64,000 nucleotides of DNA, from assembly GCA_934476235.1 (NCBI GenBank), contig CAKSNL010000001.1, forward strand, positions 1-64,000, given 5' to 3'. The notes beneath the pieces were generated by a model. That model had not been told where the DNA came from. It did no database searches and was given only the letters and a program-made list of their open reading frames with translations. Origin of the DNA: an uncultured Clostridia bacterium (GTDB taxonomy: Bacteria > Bacillota > Clostridia > CAKSNL01 > HGM11501). A program made the translations under genes and the position numbers. Positions 10,101 through 18,268 of this stretch are shown here, in pieces (within the stretch, counting starts at the first letter, position 1; every line of letters begins with the position of its first letter).

Positions 10101-13100
10101 CGTTTAAAATGTCATACCTTGCCTCGCTCCCGCCGCCTAAAATTTCCTGATATGCACTGTCAAACCTTATGTACGCCGCCTCTGTGTTTTCGCTTACGAG
10201 CGCTTCTAACGTAAAGCTTCCCTTCTCCTTGTTTGCCGTGACTATGGGCTCATTTTCAAACCCGGGAGCGCTGTTATCCACATTTTTTACATGATAGCGG
10301 ATCATATCGGGGTTCCAGCCGTCCTCCGTCCTGAAATCCACATATTCTCCGTTGATGATGAGGTAAAGGTTGCGGTTGCCCGCGTAATCGTACGACTCGG
10401 CGTCAAAATATCCGTTGGTCGTGAAGCGATAGATTCCGTCTTCGTCGGGTCTTACTCTTATCTCCCAAAAGCCGTATTCGTTCCCGTCACCGTCCTCGTA
10501 GAAATAGCCGTTTTTGTCCTCATCGGGAATTAAGCTTACATCCTCATCCCCGGAGGCATATCTCCATGCGTTAAGCGTCGTATTAAGTCCCGACGCCGGA
10601 GTGTCCGTGACTAAAGTCCCGTTGGACGCGGTCTGTGTGTCGGTAACGGAATTTACCTTTACCAGAACCTCTTTTGCGGGTCTTTCGGTCTCCGAAATTG
10701 TGATGTCATAAACCGGCATAACATTGTCCTGTCTTAGCTTAAGAACATATACCGGAGAAAAAGTGCCCGACTCGGGGTGCGAGAACCTGTAGTACAGCTT
10801 AAGCTCTTTAATACCGTTATTCTCTTTTAATAAGCCGTCAATGTAAAAGCGCTCGGACTTTTTGCCGTATTCATCGTAAAATCCGCACCTTGCGGAAAGG
10901 TTATCGGGCTCTGTTCCGATATCAACGCAAAGCTTTGTCTTGTTTTCACTGTCTATGGCATTTTGCACCGGAGCAAAGTAATATGCGCCGGAGCAGTTGG
11001 AGTTTTCCGGCATTGCAAAGGTTATAAACTGCCTGTATCCGTATTTATCGGCAGTTTCCGTTCTGAAGGAATACACCGGAATATCCTTTGTCACATCGTT
11101 TCCGCTTTTGTCAAATACAGCCTCGGTATTTTTCTTGTCATACCTGTAAACGTCGCATGTTGTGACCGTCCAGTCATTCATATCGTATGCGATCTCTCCC
11201 ACATATCCTGTCGGCGCATTGTTAAAAGCAAAGCTTGTTACTTTCTTCTTTTCCGGGTCAAGCCCTCCTGTATAGCCGAAGCTGCATGTAAATTCATAGC
11301 GCACATTTAAATATTCTCCATCTTCCCCGACTTCCTCATATACCGTTTCAATCGCGGCAGGGTCAATGCTTATGGCTGCGGGATTTTTGCCGTCCGATAT
11401 GTCCGAAAGTTTCCACTCGGCGATAACGGTGCGGTCGCGCTCCGCCCCGTCGGATGATGAATACTTTACTTTTTCAAGATAAAGCGTGCTTTTATCAGTA
11501 TCGACCCTTGTAAGCCCCGTCACCGGGTCGCCCTCCAAATAGAATTCCGCCTCGGCGAATCCGAATAGCGCAGGGGTGTTTATGGGATTTTTAACATCAT
11601 CGTCAGCCCAGATAAGCCCCGCATTTTCAGAATTTCTTATATAGTCAAGCCTTTTTCCGCTCTGACTGTTGGTCGAAAATCTCGATTGTCTTAACATGAC
11701 ATCGGGAGCAGAATATATTGTGTTGAATCTGACCGTCTTTATAAGCGTTTCGCCGTCGTCCTTTTCTGCCGCCACAACGAGCATTATCGGGCGCGTCGTG
11801 TTGTCCGGATGAATGTCGTCTCCGTAGGTCTCATCCTCCGGGTTGATTTTTGCGACATGAGCAAGGATTCCGGTATCCGTATCCACAAGAGCGGCGTTAA
11901 ACGCTTTCTCGTTATTGCTCTGCGGCGTATCGGGGTCAGAGTCCGCTATGCTCTCTCTTATCATCGCGTGGTTTTTTAATTCCGAAAGGCAATTTTCTTC
12001 TATATACGCCGCCATATCGGTAACGCCCGCGGGAACCTCCGCCCAGGCATACCAATACGCCTTGGCGTTTTGAATTAAAACTTCTGCGGTCGGATACTCT
12101 CCTATATAATAATCCCTTTCCGTGTCCGCGTTTATGCTGACGGACGCATAAGTCCTGTCATACTTTATGTTGATTTTATAAGGCTCGCTTACATTGCCGG
12201 ACGAATCCTCCGACTTTATCCAGACGACCTTTTTATAAACTTCACCTCCGCTGAGCGCGGGAGCCTCTATCACCCCGAGCTTTGATGCTGCCTTTTTGTA
12301 TGACGGCTCGGCAACCCCGTCATCTGAAAAGCCGTAGTAATACGCTGCATCTTCGTCAATATCAGAAAGCGTAACGGTGATATTTTCACCGTCTGTAACG
12401 GTGCTGATTCTCGGAGCGAGCGTGTCATGCCCCTTCCATTCGGGAGCAGCCAGCGTTTTTTTCGCCTCGGCACCGTTTCCCGCCTCGTCGGACGCATAAA
12501 CGCTTATTTCTATCTTCTCCGCCTCGCTCTTTTCCGGCAGTTTAATAAATCCGTATGCCGTTCCCTTATTGGCGTTTGCAATGACGGGCGATCCGAAGGA
12601 AACGACCCCCGAGCCATCGGCTGCGCTCTCCCACGCTGAATCCCTGTATGCTCCGGAGGAGGACGCCTGATAGCTCAGCGCTCCGTCCGATTCTCCCGTC
12701 ACTTTTAACGTAAACGATGCGTCGCATCCCTCAAGCGATTTATCGTCCGCATCCGCTTTTACCATGATGACGCCGTTTCCTATATCCTCTGCCGTAATAT
12801 TTACCACCGGCGCCTCAAAGTCAAATCTGTATTCTTTGTCGGGAGAGACCTTGTATTCTTTCTCTCTGCTTTTGGCTTCCGCCGGGAAGCCCAAAGGAGA
12901 AAGCAATTCTCCGTCAATTTCATAGTTCATTAAGGTGTAACCCGAATCATCCGTCACTGACCCTTTGCCGGAGGTGACCGAGGTTATCTTTACCGTTTTT
13001 TCCTCCGCGGTATAGCCTATGTAGAGCTGAACGCGGTACGTGATGCTTTTTCTGTCTGACGATATTGTGACGGGCTTTACATATTCTCCGTCCTCAAAAT

Positions 13101-14598
13101 AATATCCCGTCCAATAAAGCTTTCCGTTGTAAAGAATGTATTTTTTAAGATCCCCTTCGCCCGGCGCTATTTTTATGTTTTTACCGTCAAAATCCTTTAT
13201 GTTAAGCGTGATCGCGGGAAGATCAGTAACGCTGACGCTTTTTTTAAGCGGCTTGTTTAATTCAAGCGTTATACTAAGAAGCTCATTTGCCTTTATGAAA
13301 GCATTGGACGCGTCAAGGTCCTTTGTCAGTCTGATGTTTTTTATTCCGAACGGTGCAAGGTCGACTTTTACCGAGCCCGCCACGGGTGATGAGACCTTTC
13401 CCGAAGGCTGCATTCCGTTTTTGTCTGATGCGAACCTGTTTCCCGAAAGGTCATATATATTGCTCCACAAAGCTTTATTTTCATTTTCCGATACCGTTAC
13501 CTTGCTGAACCTGTAGAAAAATCCTCTTTCCTGTGTAACGTGCGAAGAATCGGTATAAGGATCCCCTACCTTATACTCAAATATCATAACGGGCTTTGCG
13601 TCCTTCTTCCCCGGCGCAAACCTTAAAAACGGAGCCTGGGCAATCAGTCCGCTCGTTCCGTCAATGCCGATCGTTTCAACGTCCAGATAAAGCTTTGCTA
13701 TCTCTTCATCCGAAAGTCCGTTAAATTTAACCGGTTCATCCCACTCAACATGAAAATAGAGCGTCCTGTCCTTAAGCGAGTCTATATTTTCAAGCGATAA
13801 CGTTCCGTTTTCAAGCTCCTCTTTTCCTTCAATGTCCTTTGTGACTCTTACGGAAGATATAGCAGGTCCCTTTATGTCCCTTCCTACCAGCATGGCGCCG
13901 GAAAGGTAGGAGTCGACCCGATTGTCCTTGTCGCTCATCGCAGTAAAGCCTATTATAGACAGTTTATCAGCGCTTTTCCACGCGGAGTCATAGTAAAGAT
14001 TCGGTCCATCGCCCAAGGTGTTATATTTTTTCCACCCTCCGCCGGAGGATCTCACCAATTCGTCGAAAACATATGTAAGTCCGATGTCGTTGCTCTTATC
14101 CCTAAGTCCCCATCTTGTCTGAACGGTCTTGACCTTCCATGACAGAAAATACTCAATGTCGCCCTTATCGTACATGTTCGAGATGTTGCCGTCTGAGCGC
14201 CTTTCCTTTTCAATAAGCCCGAAGAATTTAATATCCCCGCTCCATTTTTTAGAATTGACGTTGCCCTTGATTTTACCCAGCCACTCGCCATTTGAATTAA
14301 GGCAGTCATTAAGCTCGCCCGACAAGCGCCGTCCGAAATGGTTTAAAAGATATCCGTTGTCACTGAGCCATTTTACGGACTCGGCTTCCTTGTCGGCAAT
14401 ATCTTTGGCATTGCCCCAGTCGGTTACGCCCGCATCAAAAAGCCTTACCGGTTCGCCGTCCGTGTAAAGCCCCGTTACCGGCAAATACGTTACCGTGTGA
14501 CCGTATGCGTTTTTCCCCGTCTCCGCCCGGGAAAAAACCGTGCTGCCATGAACCATCAATCCGAGCGCGAGCAAAAATGCCGCAAATCTCTTTTTCAT
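7147..14598 (-). CDS. Giant exported Ig-like repeat protein (2483 aa)
   Basis: A clear signal peptide (MKKRFAAFLLALGLMV, cleavage near SRA-ETG) opens a very long beta-rich protein. Segments ending in D-x-x-GN (SSGNVSE, DEAGNEGE, DKAGNIGS, DRAGNVFS and others) recur every 80-150 residues, as in bacterial Ig-like or cadherin-like adhesin and stalk proteins. There is no SLH repeat, LPxTG signal or C-terminal membrane helix, so anchoring may come from another partner, possibly the SLH protein encoded next. Its ATG overlaps the TGA of the receiver gene upstream (ATGA), implying translational coupling. No catalytic motif is recognisable; a role in adhesion or polymer binding is inferred from architecture only. 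Confidence 0.9.
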   Translation of the reverse strand: MKKRFAAFLLALGLMVHGSTVFSRAETGKNAYGHTVTYLPVTGLYTDGEPVRLFDAGVTDWGNAKDIADKEAESVKWLSDNGYLLNHFGRRLSGELNDCLNSNGEWLGKIKGNVNSKKWSGDIKFFGLIEKERRSDGNISNMYDKGDIEYFLSWKVKTVQTRWGLRDKSNDIGLTYVFDELVRSSGGGWKKYNTLGDGPNLYYDSAWKSADKLSIIGFTAMSDKDNRVDSYLSGAMLVGRDIKGPAISSVRVTKDIEGKEELENGTLSLENIDSLKDRTLYFHVEWDEPVKFNGLSDEEIAKLYLDVETIGIDGTSGLIAQAPFLRFAPGKKDAKPVMIFEYKVGDPYTDSSHVTQERGFFYRFSKVTVSENENKALWSNIYDLSGNRFASDKNGMQPSGKVSSPVAGSVKVDLAPFGIKNIRLTKDLDASNAFIKANELLSITLELNKPLKKSVSVTDLPAITLNIKDFDGKNIKIAPGEGDLKKYILYNGKLYWTGYYFEDGEYVKPVTISSDRKSITYRVQLYIGYTAEEKTVKITSVTSGKGSVTDDSGYTLMNYEIDGELLSPLGFPAEAKSREKEYKVSPDKEYRFDFEAPVVNITAEDIGNGVIMVKADADDKSLEGCDASFTLKVTGESDGALSYQASSSGAYRDSAWESAADGSGVVSFGSPVIANANKGTAYGFIKLPEKSEAEKIEISVYASDEAGNGAEAKKTLAAPEWKGHDTLAPRISTVTDGENITVTLSDIDEDAAYYYGFSDDGVAEPSYKKAASKLGVIEAPALSGGEVYKKVVWIKSEDSSGNVSEPYKINIKYDRTYASVSINADTERDYYIGEYPTAEVLIQNAKAYWYAWAEVPAGVTDMAAYIEENCLSELKNHAMIRESIADSDPDTPQSNNEKAFNAALVDTDTGILAHVAKINPEDETYGDDIHPDNTTRPIMLVVAAEKDDGETLIKTVRFNTIYSAPDVMLRQSRFSTNSQSGKRLDYIRNSENAGLIWADDDVKNPINTPALFGFAEAEFYLEGDPVTGLTRVDTDKSTLYLEKVKYSSSDGAERDRTVIAEWKLSDISDGKNPAAISIDPAAIETVYEEVGEDGEYLNVRYEFTCSFGYTGGLDPEKKKVTSFAFNNAPTGYVGEIAYDMNDWTVTTCDVYRYDKKNTEAVFDKSGNDVTKDIPVYSFRTETADKYGYRQFITFAMPENSNCSGAYYFAPVQNAIDSENKTKLCVDIGTEPDNLSARCGFYDEYGKKSERFYIDGLLKENNGIKELKLYYRFSHPESGTFSPVYVLKLRQDNVMPVYDITISETERPAKEVLVKVNSVTDTQTASNGTLVTDTPASGLNTTLNAWRYASGDEDVSLIPDEDKNGYFYEDGDGNEYGFWEIRVRPDEDGIYRFTTNGYFDAESYDYAGNRNLYLIINGEYVDFRTEDGWNPDMIRYHVKNVDNSAPGFENEPIVTANKEKGSFTLEALVSENTEAAYIRFDSAYQEILGGGSEARYDILNVPGRFSGGVDKETGKLSAEIYIKPSEITPLSEITLIIENAAGYKAEYVYKYESPLFGKKAEITNAKNEDSYPVYAYGGTLDFSSPVMLDGETEYMSSHSGLPVYSDGVTEVEFRDIFGSTYSESIYADIFGPAFNHSLIFTANGEKIDPDKKVSADVSVKIDLGGNEKLTLDGEKDEYLFTENGTLTYTLKNLDLNKTKTFSFPIANIDKEAPKATVNYRVESDRNLRTGEELIYSVTYSIEGFSEENVMLTESSPSSITFDCELDDLIYTFRFRDEAGNEGEYTADASGIAFSKRGDRKIAHYRLTYLVPDENGYKTVGITEDGAGEIDFGPVNKAVSVKIDAFNAKGEPVSFTVLEKGELPDGTRLYTKEKLLLFETEDDREREAFLTLNTAEGKSDIRISLPGGTIDLTAPTGTVYYEMIGEDIRAYLSTNEPDLTEDSVYVTGKKADGMPLKLMKDEKGYYTEFDLNGAGKFLIADKAGNIGSVMIAVLSIDKEAPEVISEGWQSKESAVLPDEVRRLLETPTNSTVKLFMTFNEQLSGADVKAFADSERKEELKPTADYVTAETAGTTLTVEFKQNCLAMVTVYDLRGNARTLLRPEDGPVTVIDRDIPKVKEGYPKTQKNDDNTVTMEYAFKDGEKVMLLSAPDEGYNDTHIITFGKNGAHTLSFADRAGNVFSDYPVITGIDMLAPSVKINVDYVGEGATLSPEESYKAGNVYTSRNVRILLNVEDETADGITVTAKTRSGKSIKLNREKTVTEDKKTYNYNFIVTENGSYTVTAKDKWGHENVIETSVSTIDRTAPTVRFINGKTVIAAYTDEKEAEKLIMENILTSDQMSGKNAPIGNRYELVTDGVTVTLDMSGADLSKPGSYEVLVTAADRLNNKTEKYHTVVVTKDAYKFTVNNEVIFSGDVFTSKKGKITLERADEGTNYYFSEGYKTAAEMKYAISFDPGEGFEAAKRGYYTVLAQGTDRKMHLLYVYVN

Positions 14599-14990
14599 AC
14601 TTCTTTTCCTCCTTCTGCCATAACTTTTCTGCCCGTTTCATACCGCCTTATAAGCGCTGCGACTCTTGCCAGAAAAACATCCGTTTTATACGGCTTTCTT
14701 ATCCAGTCGTCCGCTCCCGCCGAAAGCATCCGGCTTTCCTCATCGGGGCTCTGACCGATAAACAAAAGCTTCGGCGGGTCATTCATGCTTTTAACCTCTG
14801 CGGCAAAATCAGCTCTTTCTGCCGCGTCCGAGTCAAGCTCCGCTATTACAAGACACACCTTTTCACGCATTATTTTTTCCATGGCTTCCTTTCCCGGAGG
14901 GCATGAAACCGTGTCATATCCGTTATGAATAAGAATTTTTCCCGTCAGCACGGCAATTTTTTCATCATTTCCGACAATCAGTATTTTCAA
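14595..14990 (-). CDS. Stand-alone degenerate receiver (pseudo-receiver) protein
   Basis: 131 aa with the CheY-like receiver fold and no output domain. The first acidic-pocket residue is replaced by Asn (IVGNDE; Asp9 kept). The position of the phospho-accepting Asp aligns with Glu51 (LVIAEL instead of the usual LxLD), the Thr/Ser switch position is Gly or Gln (FIGQS), and the conserved Lys-Pro (IRKPYK) is kept. A Glu at this site often mimics the phosphorylated state, so it may be constitutively active or regulated by partners. It is coupled (ATGA) to the giant exported protein gene, and a GGAGG site precedes its ATG. A role in controlling that locus together with the neighbouring two-component pair is inference. 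Confidence 0.85.
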   Translation of the reverse strand: MKILIVGNDEKIAVLTGKILIHNGYDTVSCPPGKEAMEKIMREKVCLVIAELDSDAAERADFAAEVKSMNDPPKLLFIGQSPDEESRMLSAGADDWIRKPYKTDVFLARVAALIRRYETGRKVMAEGGKEV

Positions 14991-15004
14991 AACGGCACCG
15001 CCTC

Positions 15005-15038
15005 CTTAAAAAAAGCTCCGATGGTTATCCATCGGAGC
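15005..15038 (-). terminator. Hairpin with T tract before the pseudo-receiver gene
   Basis: On the minus strand GCTCCGATGG, loop ATAA, CCATCGGAGC is followed by seven T (15008-15014) and then immediately by the AAGGAGG ribosome site of the pseudo-receiver gene. It is a strong intrinsic terminator that ends the kinase-regulator operon or attenuates read-through into the giant-protein genes. Confidence 0.8.
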
Positions 15039-15066
15039 GACAGTTTTCCCACTATTATAATTATAC

Positions 15067-15096
15067 ATTATAATCTCATTCTTTCTGAATTGTTAG
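15067..15096 (-). promoter_or_regulatory. Possible promoter of the giant-protein operon
   Basis: On the minus strand TATAAT (15067-15072) has CTAACA as a weak -35 at 15091-15096 with an 18-base spacer. Another TATAAT overlaps a few bases downstream. If it is used, the terminator hairpin at 15015-15038 would lie in the leader of the transcript. Confidence 0.4.
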
Positions 15097-15111
15097 GAAA
15101 AACTCACAATT

Positions 15112-15813
15112 TTAATTTGTAGTAAAATAATAGCCTTTTCCGTAGACGGAAACAATGTCATAATCGTCATGGCTTTCCGTGCCGATCTTCTTTTTAAGGT
15201 TCCCGATGTGAAAACGTATCGTCCTTGTATCGTCCGCGGACGGGATGTTCCATACCGTTTCGTAAAGCTCGCCCGGAGAAAAGACCCGGTTTTCGTTTTT
15301 CGCCATAAGAAGAAGGAGCGCGAATTCCTTAAGCGTTAAATTAGCGTCCTTTCCGTTCACAAACGCCTTGTTTTTTGTAAGCTCCAGCGTAAGCGGGCCT
15401 TTTTCTATCCGGTCGCCTTTTTCGTACCTTTTCCTCGAATCAAAGTGGCGGGATAAAAGCCTTTCGGTAACGGCGATGAGCTCGTCAAAGCTGTAAGGCT
15501 TGGTAAGGTAATAGTCCGCGCCCGCAGAAAGCCCCTCCACCTTGTCCGAAACCTCATTTTTGCCCGAAAGGAAAATCACCGGGCTGTCACTTTTCTCCCG
15601 GAACCTTCTGCATATGTCATAACCGCTCCCGTCGGGAAGCATTATGTCTAAAATGAGCATATCGGGAGTTTCTTCTGTAAGCCGTAACAGCCCCTCTTTA
15701 ACGTTTCCAGCCGTGAGAACTTCATAGCCTCTTCTCGCCATCATTCTCGCATTTATGTTAAGAATCTCAAATTCGTCCTCAACCAAAAGGACAGTTGCCT
15801 TTTCGCCTTCCAT
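15112..15813 (-). CDS. OmpR/PhoB-family response regulator
   Basis: 233 aa from the chosen ATG. The receiver domain has acidic pocket E12-D13, phospho-acceptor D56 (LILDIMLPDG), switch Ser (FLSGK) and Lys-Pro (TKPYSF). The C-terminal winged helix (TLKEFALLLLM, then the recognition region TRTIRFHIGNLKKKIG and wing GKGYYF) binds DNA. The start at 15813 is chosen because its ATG overlaps the kinase stop (TAATG) and a GGAGG lies nine bases upstream; a longer upstream frame would run into the kinase gene. It should be phosphorylated by the adjacent kinase. Targets are not visible, but the downstream giant exported proteins are likely. Confidence 0.95.
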   Translation of the reverse strand: MEGEKATVLLVEDEFEILNINARMMARRGYEVLTAGNVKEGLLRLTEETPDMLILDIMLPDGSGYDICRRFREKSDSPVIFLSGKNEVSDKVEGLSAGADYYLTKPYSFDELIAVTERLLSRHFDSRKRYEKGDRIEKGPLTLELTKNKAFVNGKDANLTLKEFALLLLMAKNENRVFSPGELYETVWNIPSADDTRTIRFHIGNLKKKIGTESHDDYDIVSVYGKGYYFTTN

Positions 15814-17102
15814 TATTTTTCCTCCGTGTAAGGCAAGGTAAAGGAAACCTTGGTCCCCGCACCCTCGCCGCTCTCGATCCATATTTTGCCGCCGTGCGCC
15901 TCAACGATCTGGCGGCACACAAAAAGCCCGATTCCGTGCCTCCAGTATTCCTTGCTGACCGAAACATATCCATCGAACGCCTTTTTCTTTATTTCGTCGC
16001 TCATTCCTTCCCCGTTGTCTGAAACGGACACCGTCTGACCGTTTTCACACTCCTTGACGCTGATCTTTATAACGCCGTTTTGCGTGTGCTTAACGCTGTT
16101 GGACAAAAGATTTGTCACGACCTGCATTATTCTTGCGCAGTCCGCCTGTATCGGAGGGATATCCCCGTCTATATCGAAAACAATTTTATTGCCTCCGGAC
16201 CTCTCCTTTCCGAATCCGGTATCCGCCGTTTCATAAACCAGCTGAGCCAGCTTTACCGGGGCAAGGTCCAATGAAAGCCGCCCCTGTTCTATCGCGACCG
16301 TGTCCATAAGCTCAACAACTATCCTGTCTATCCTTACCACCATTTTTTCAATGGTCCTCTGATTTTCCTTCATTAACTCCGTCTGATTCCTGCCTTCCTC
16401 CAAAAGCTCAAAGGTATCGCGTGCATGAAGATTGATTGCATTAAGCGGGTTTTTTATCTCATGCGCCACGGTCGTTAAAAACACCGACTTTGCTTCATCG
16501 TGCCGCTTTAACTGTTCGTTCTGCTCGGCAAGCTTTTTTCTCTGAAGCTCATATTCACGGATATGCAAAAACAGAACCAGCCCGCAGGAAATGCTGACTG
16601 CCGCCGCCGTAACAAGAATATCCTTAAGCATTTCGATGTCCGAATCAAACCGCGTCACAAGCTCCGGTCTTAAATAGCTTAAAACGGAAACAAAAGCGTA
16701 TTCACATATCTCGGCAAGCGATACGGCAAGCGCCGTTTTGCCCTCCAGCATCAGAACCGTGAAAAGCACCGCAAAAATAAACATTGACGGCATTCCGCCC
16801 TTGTATCCGCCCGAGGCGAAAAAAAGAAGCGGAAAAATTATCATAAAAATAGTAACTATCGTAATAATGTACGCAGTCTGATACTTACCGGTCTTATATG
16901 TAAAAATCAAAAGCCCCGCCGAAAGCACCGCCAAAACCAGGCTTAAAAGCGCACTCGTCCACATTCCGGTGCTTATGTTGAGTATAAATGTTGCCGCGCT
17001 TATTCCTACTCCGGCAATCGCCAGCACATTAAAAAGCCTGATGCGAAGCTCAAGCGCTCCGTCAAAAAAGCACGCCGTGAATTTTTTAATTATTTCCCGC
17101 AA
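15813..17102 (-). CDS. Membrane sensor histidine kinase
   Basis: 429 aa. About six hydrophobic helices lie between residues 23 and 181 with no large extracellular loop, so the signal is probably sensed in or near the membrane. HisKA contains the phospho-accepting His214 (VAHEIKNPLN). The HATPase domain has the N box (NLLSNSVKHT), G1 box (VSDNGEGM) and G2 box (RHGIGLFVCRQIVEAHGG). The start is TTG, with GGGAGG eight bases before it. A near-perfect sigma-A promoter lies upstream, and the stop overlaps the regulator start by one base, so the pair is co-translated. Confidence 0.95.
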   Translation of the reverse strand: MREIIKKFTACFFDGALELRIRLFNVLAIAGVGISAATFILNISTGMWTSALLSLVLAVLSAGLLIFTYKTGKYQTAYIITIVTIFMIIFPLLFFASGGYKGGMPSMFIFAVLFTVLMLEGKTALAVSLAEICEYAFVSVLSYLRPELVTRFDSDIEMLKDILVTAAAVSISCGLVLFLHIREYELQRKKLAEQNEQLKRHDEAKSVFLTTVAHEIKNPLNAINLHARDTFELLEEGRNQTELMKENQRTIEKMVVRIDRIVVELMDTVAIEQGRLSLDLAPVKLAQLVYETADTGFGKERSGGNKIVFDIDGDIPPIQADCARIMQVVTNLLSNSVKHTQNGVIKISVKECENGQTVSVSDNGEGMSDEIKKKAFDGYVSVSKEYWRHGIGLFVCRQIVEAHGGKIWIESGEGAGTKVSFTLPYTEEK

Positions 17103-17149
17103 GTATTCCGCCTCCCGTTTTTGTTTTGGAAAAACAATGACCCGGATTT

Positions 17150-17178
17150 ATTATAGCACACCGTAATAAAATAATCAA
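17150..17178 (-). promoter_or_regulatory. Promoter of the kinase-regulator operon
   Basis: On the minus strand TTGATT (17173-17178) and TATAAT (17150-17155) are separated by 17 bases, about 50 bases upstream of the kinase start. Confidence 0.8.
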
Positions 17179-17233
17179 CGGCTTTTAACTTCCGGCGGGA
17201 AAACGGGGGAATGAATACCGATTTTCCATTTAT

Positions 17234-17253
17234 TACGCAAGTGCGTATACGCA
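17234..17253 (+). promoter_or_regulatory. Three-half-site operator upstream of the XRE regulator
   Basis: TACGCA (17234-17239), TGCGTA (17242-17247) and TACGCA (17248-17253) give two overlapping inverted repeats, one of them the perfect 12-bp palindrome TGCGTATACGCA. It lies about 50 bases before a small helix-turn-helix gene and is a natural candidate for autoregulation. No clear -35 box is seen, so the exact promoter geometry is uncertain. Confidence 0.6.
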
Positions 17254-17299
17254 TAAATGAGGTTAATTATAAAATAATTCTTATTAAGGAAGTGATATT

Positions 17300-17542
17300 T
17301 TGGGAATCAAAGATGCGATCGTACTGCGGATTAAAGAACTGTGCAGGCAAAAGGGAATTAAATATAACACTCTGGCAACAAGCTCCGGCGTCATGCCGTC
17401 AACCGTATACAGTCTGCTTGATAACAGTCGGCGGGATATCGGTGTCATCGTCCTTAAAAAACTGTGTGACGGTTTGGATATCTCCGTTTCTGACTTTTTC
17501 GATTCGGAAATATTCCGCAGTTTGGACCAAGAGATAAAATGA
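17300..17542 (+). CDS. Small XRE-family transcriptional regulator
   Basis: 80 aa, almost entirely one Cro/C1-type helix-turn-helix: KELCRQKGIKYNTLATSSGVMPSTVYSLLDNSRRDIGVIVLKKLCDGLDISVSDFF shows the scaffold, recognition helix and closing helices. No sensing domain is present. The start is TTG, supported by AAGGAAGTG eight bases upstream; the next in-frame ATG would cut the domain. It stands alone on the plus strand, convergent with the acetyltransferase gene and sharing a bidirectional terminator with it. Confidence 0.88.
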   Translation: MGIKDAIVLRIKELCRQKGIKYNTLATSSGVMPSTVYSLLDNSRRDIGVIVLKKLCDGLDISVSDFFDSEIFRSLDQEIK

Positions 17543-17584
17543 AAAATCCAAACCTTAGCTTAAACAGTTTTTCAGGCACGCATA

Positions 17585-17620
17585 AAAATCCGACGGCTCA
17601 CCGAGCCGTCGGATTTTTTT
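17585..17620 (+). terminator. Bidirectional terminator
   Basis: A 15-bp stem (AAAATCCGACGGCTC with GAGCCGTCGGATTTT) has an ACC loop, with A/T tracts on both sides. It sits between the XRE gene and the convergent acetyltransferase gene; the stop of the latter lies in the T tract. Confidence 0.88.
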
Positions 17621-18266
17621 ATGCCGTGAACAAAGCTATTTCATTTTCCAAAAGCTTAAACACCTTTGCAACGAGATAACCGTCCGCAATTGCATGGTTC
17701 AGCCTTACGGTAACCGGCATCATAAGCCTTTCGCCCTCTTTTCTGTATTTTCCCCAGTTGACGATAGGAGCAAAGAACAAGTGCCCGTCCGGAAGCTCGA
17801 TATTTAACGAATCATAGCTTAGCCACGAAATGTAAGACGCGTCAAACCAGTTCGGATGGTTCGCCATGTCGAGCCCGTACTCACGCGTGGTCTTTGCCCT
17901 CTCTATGTCGTTTGCCGCGCCCTCGTAAAACCTTTTGTAATCCTCAAAATACTCGGTGTATACAGGTGTGCATGTCTCTGTATCGTCATGGAAAATGTAC
18001 TGCGTGGGATTTATCTTATCATAGCAGACCAGGGTGTCGGTCTGCCAAAGGTAGCCCATTTTGTAGTCGTCCCGCGAGTTTAATACCTTGGATAGGATAT
18101 AAAGAAAATTAATGTAAAACTTTGTGCCCGTCTTATCCGAGTGCTTTTTAAGCTCCGTCACATCAAGTCTTGCCGTAACGGATACCGAGCATTTACAGTC
18201 CTCGGAAAAGTGGCGGAACACCCCTTTTCTGTAATAGCTCTCCTTATCAATAATTCTGTAATTCAT
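17619..18266 (-). CDS. CatA-type chloramphenicol acetyltransferase homologue
   Basis: 215 aa, the usual CAT length (about 210-220). It carries the catalytic signature as LNHAIADGYL: the base His and the structural Asp of HxxxDG are kept, while the first His of the canonical HH is Asn. N-terminal CAT features (RKGVFRHFSEDCKCSVSVTARLDVT) and the central WLSYDSLN are present. The family transfers acetyl from acetyl-CoA to the chloramphenicol 3-hydroxyl, but divergent members may use other acceptors, so resistance is not certain. It is the last gene of the TetR-headed operon, two bases after the TfoX-like gene. Confidence 0.88.
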   Translation of the reverse strand: MNYRIIDKESYYRKGVFRHFSEDCKCSVSVTARLDVTELKKHSDKTGTKFYINFLYILSKVLNSRDDYKMGYLWQTDTLVCYDKINPTQYIFHDDTETCTPVYTEYFEDYKRFYEGAANDIERAKTTREYGLDMANHPNWFDASYISWLSYDSLNIELPDGHLFFAPIVNWGKYRKEGERLMMPVTVRLNHAIADGYLVAKVFKLLENEIALFTA

Positions 18267-18268
18267 AT

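Noticed and set aside
14676..14906. Plus-strand frames opposite the pseudo-receiver
   Set aside because: They are shadows of a real receiver domain on the minus strand.
15814..15882. Longer N-terminus for the OmpR-type regulator
   Set aside because: The extension has no receiver homology and overlaps the kinase C-terminus; the GGAGG and TAATG overlap support the start at 15813.
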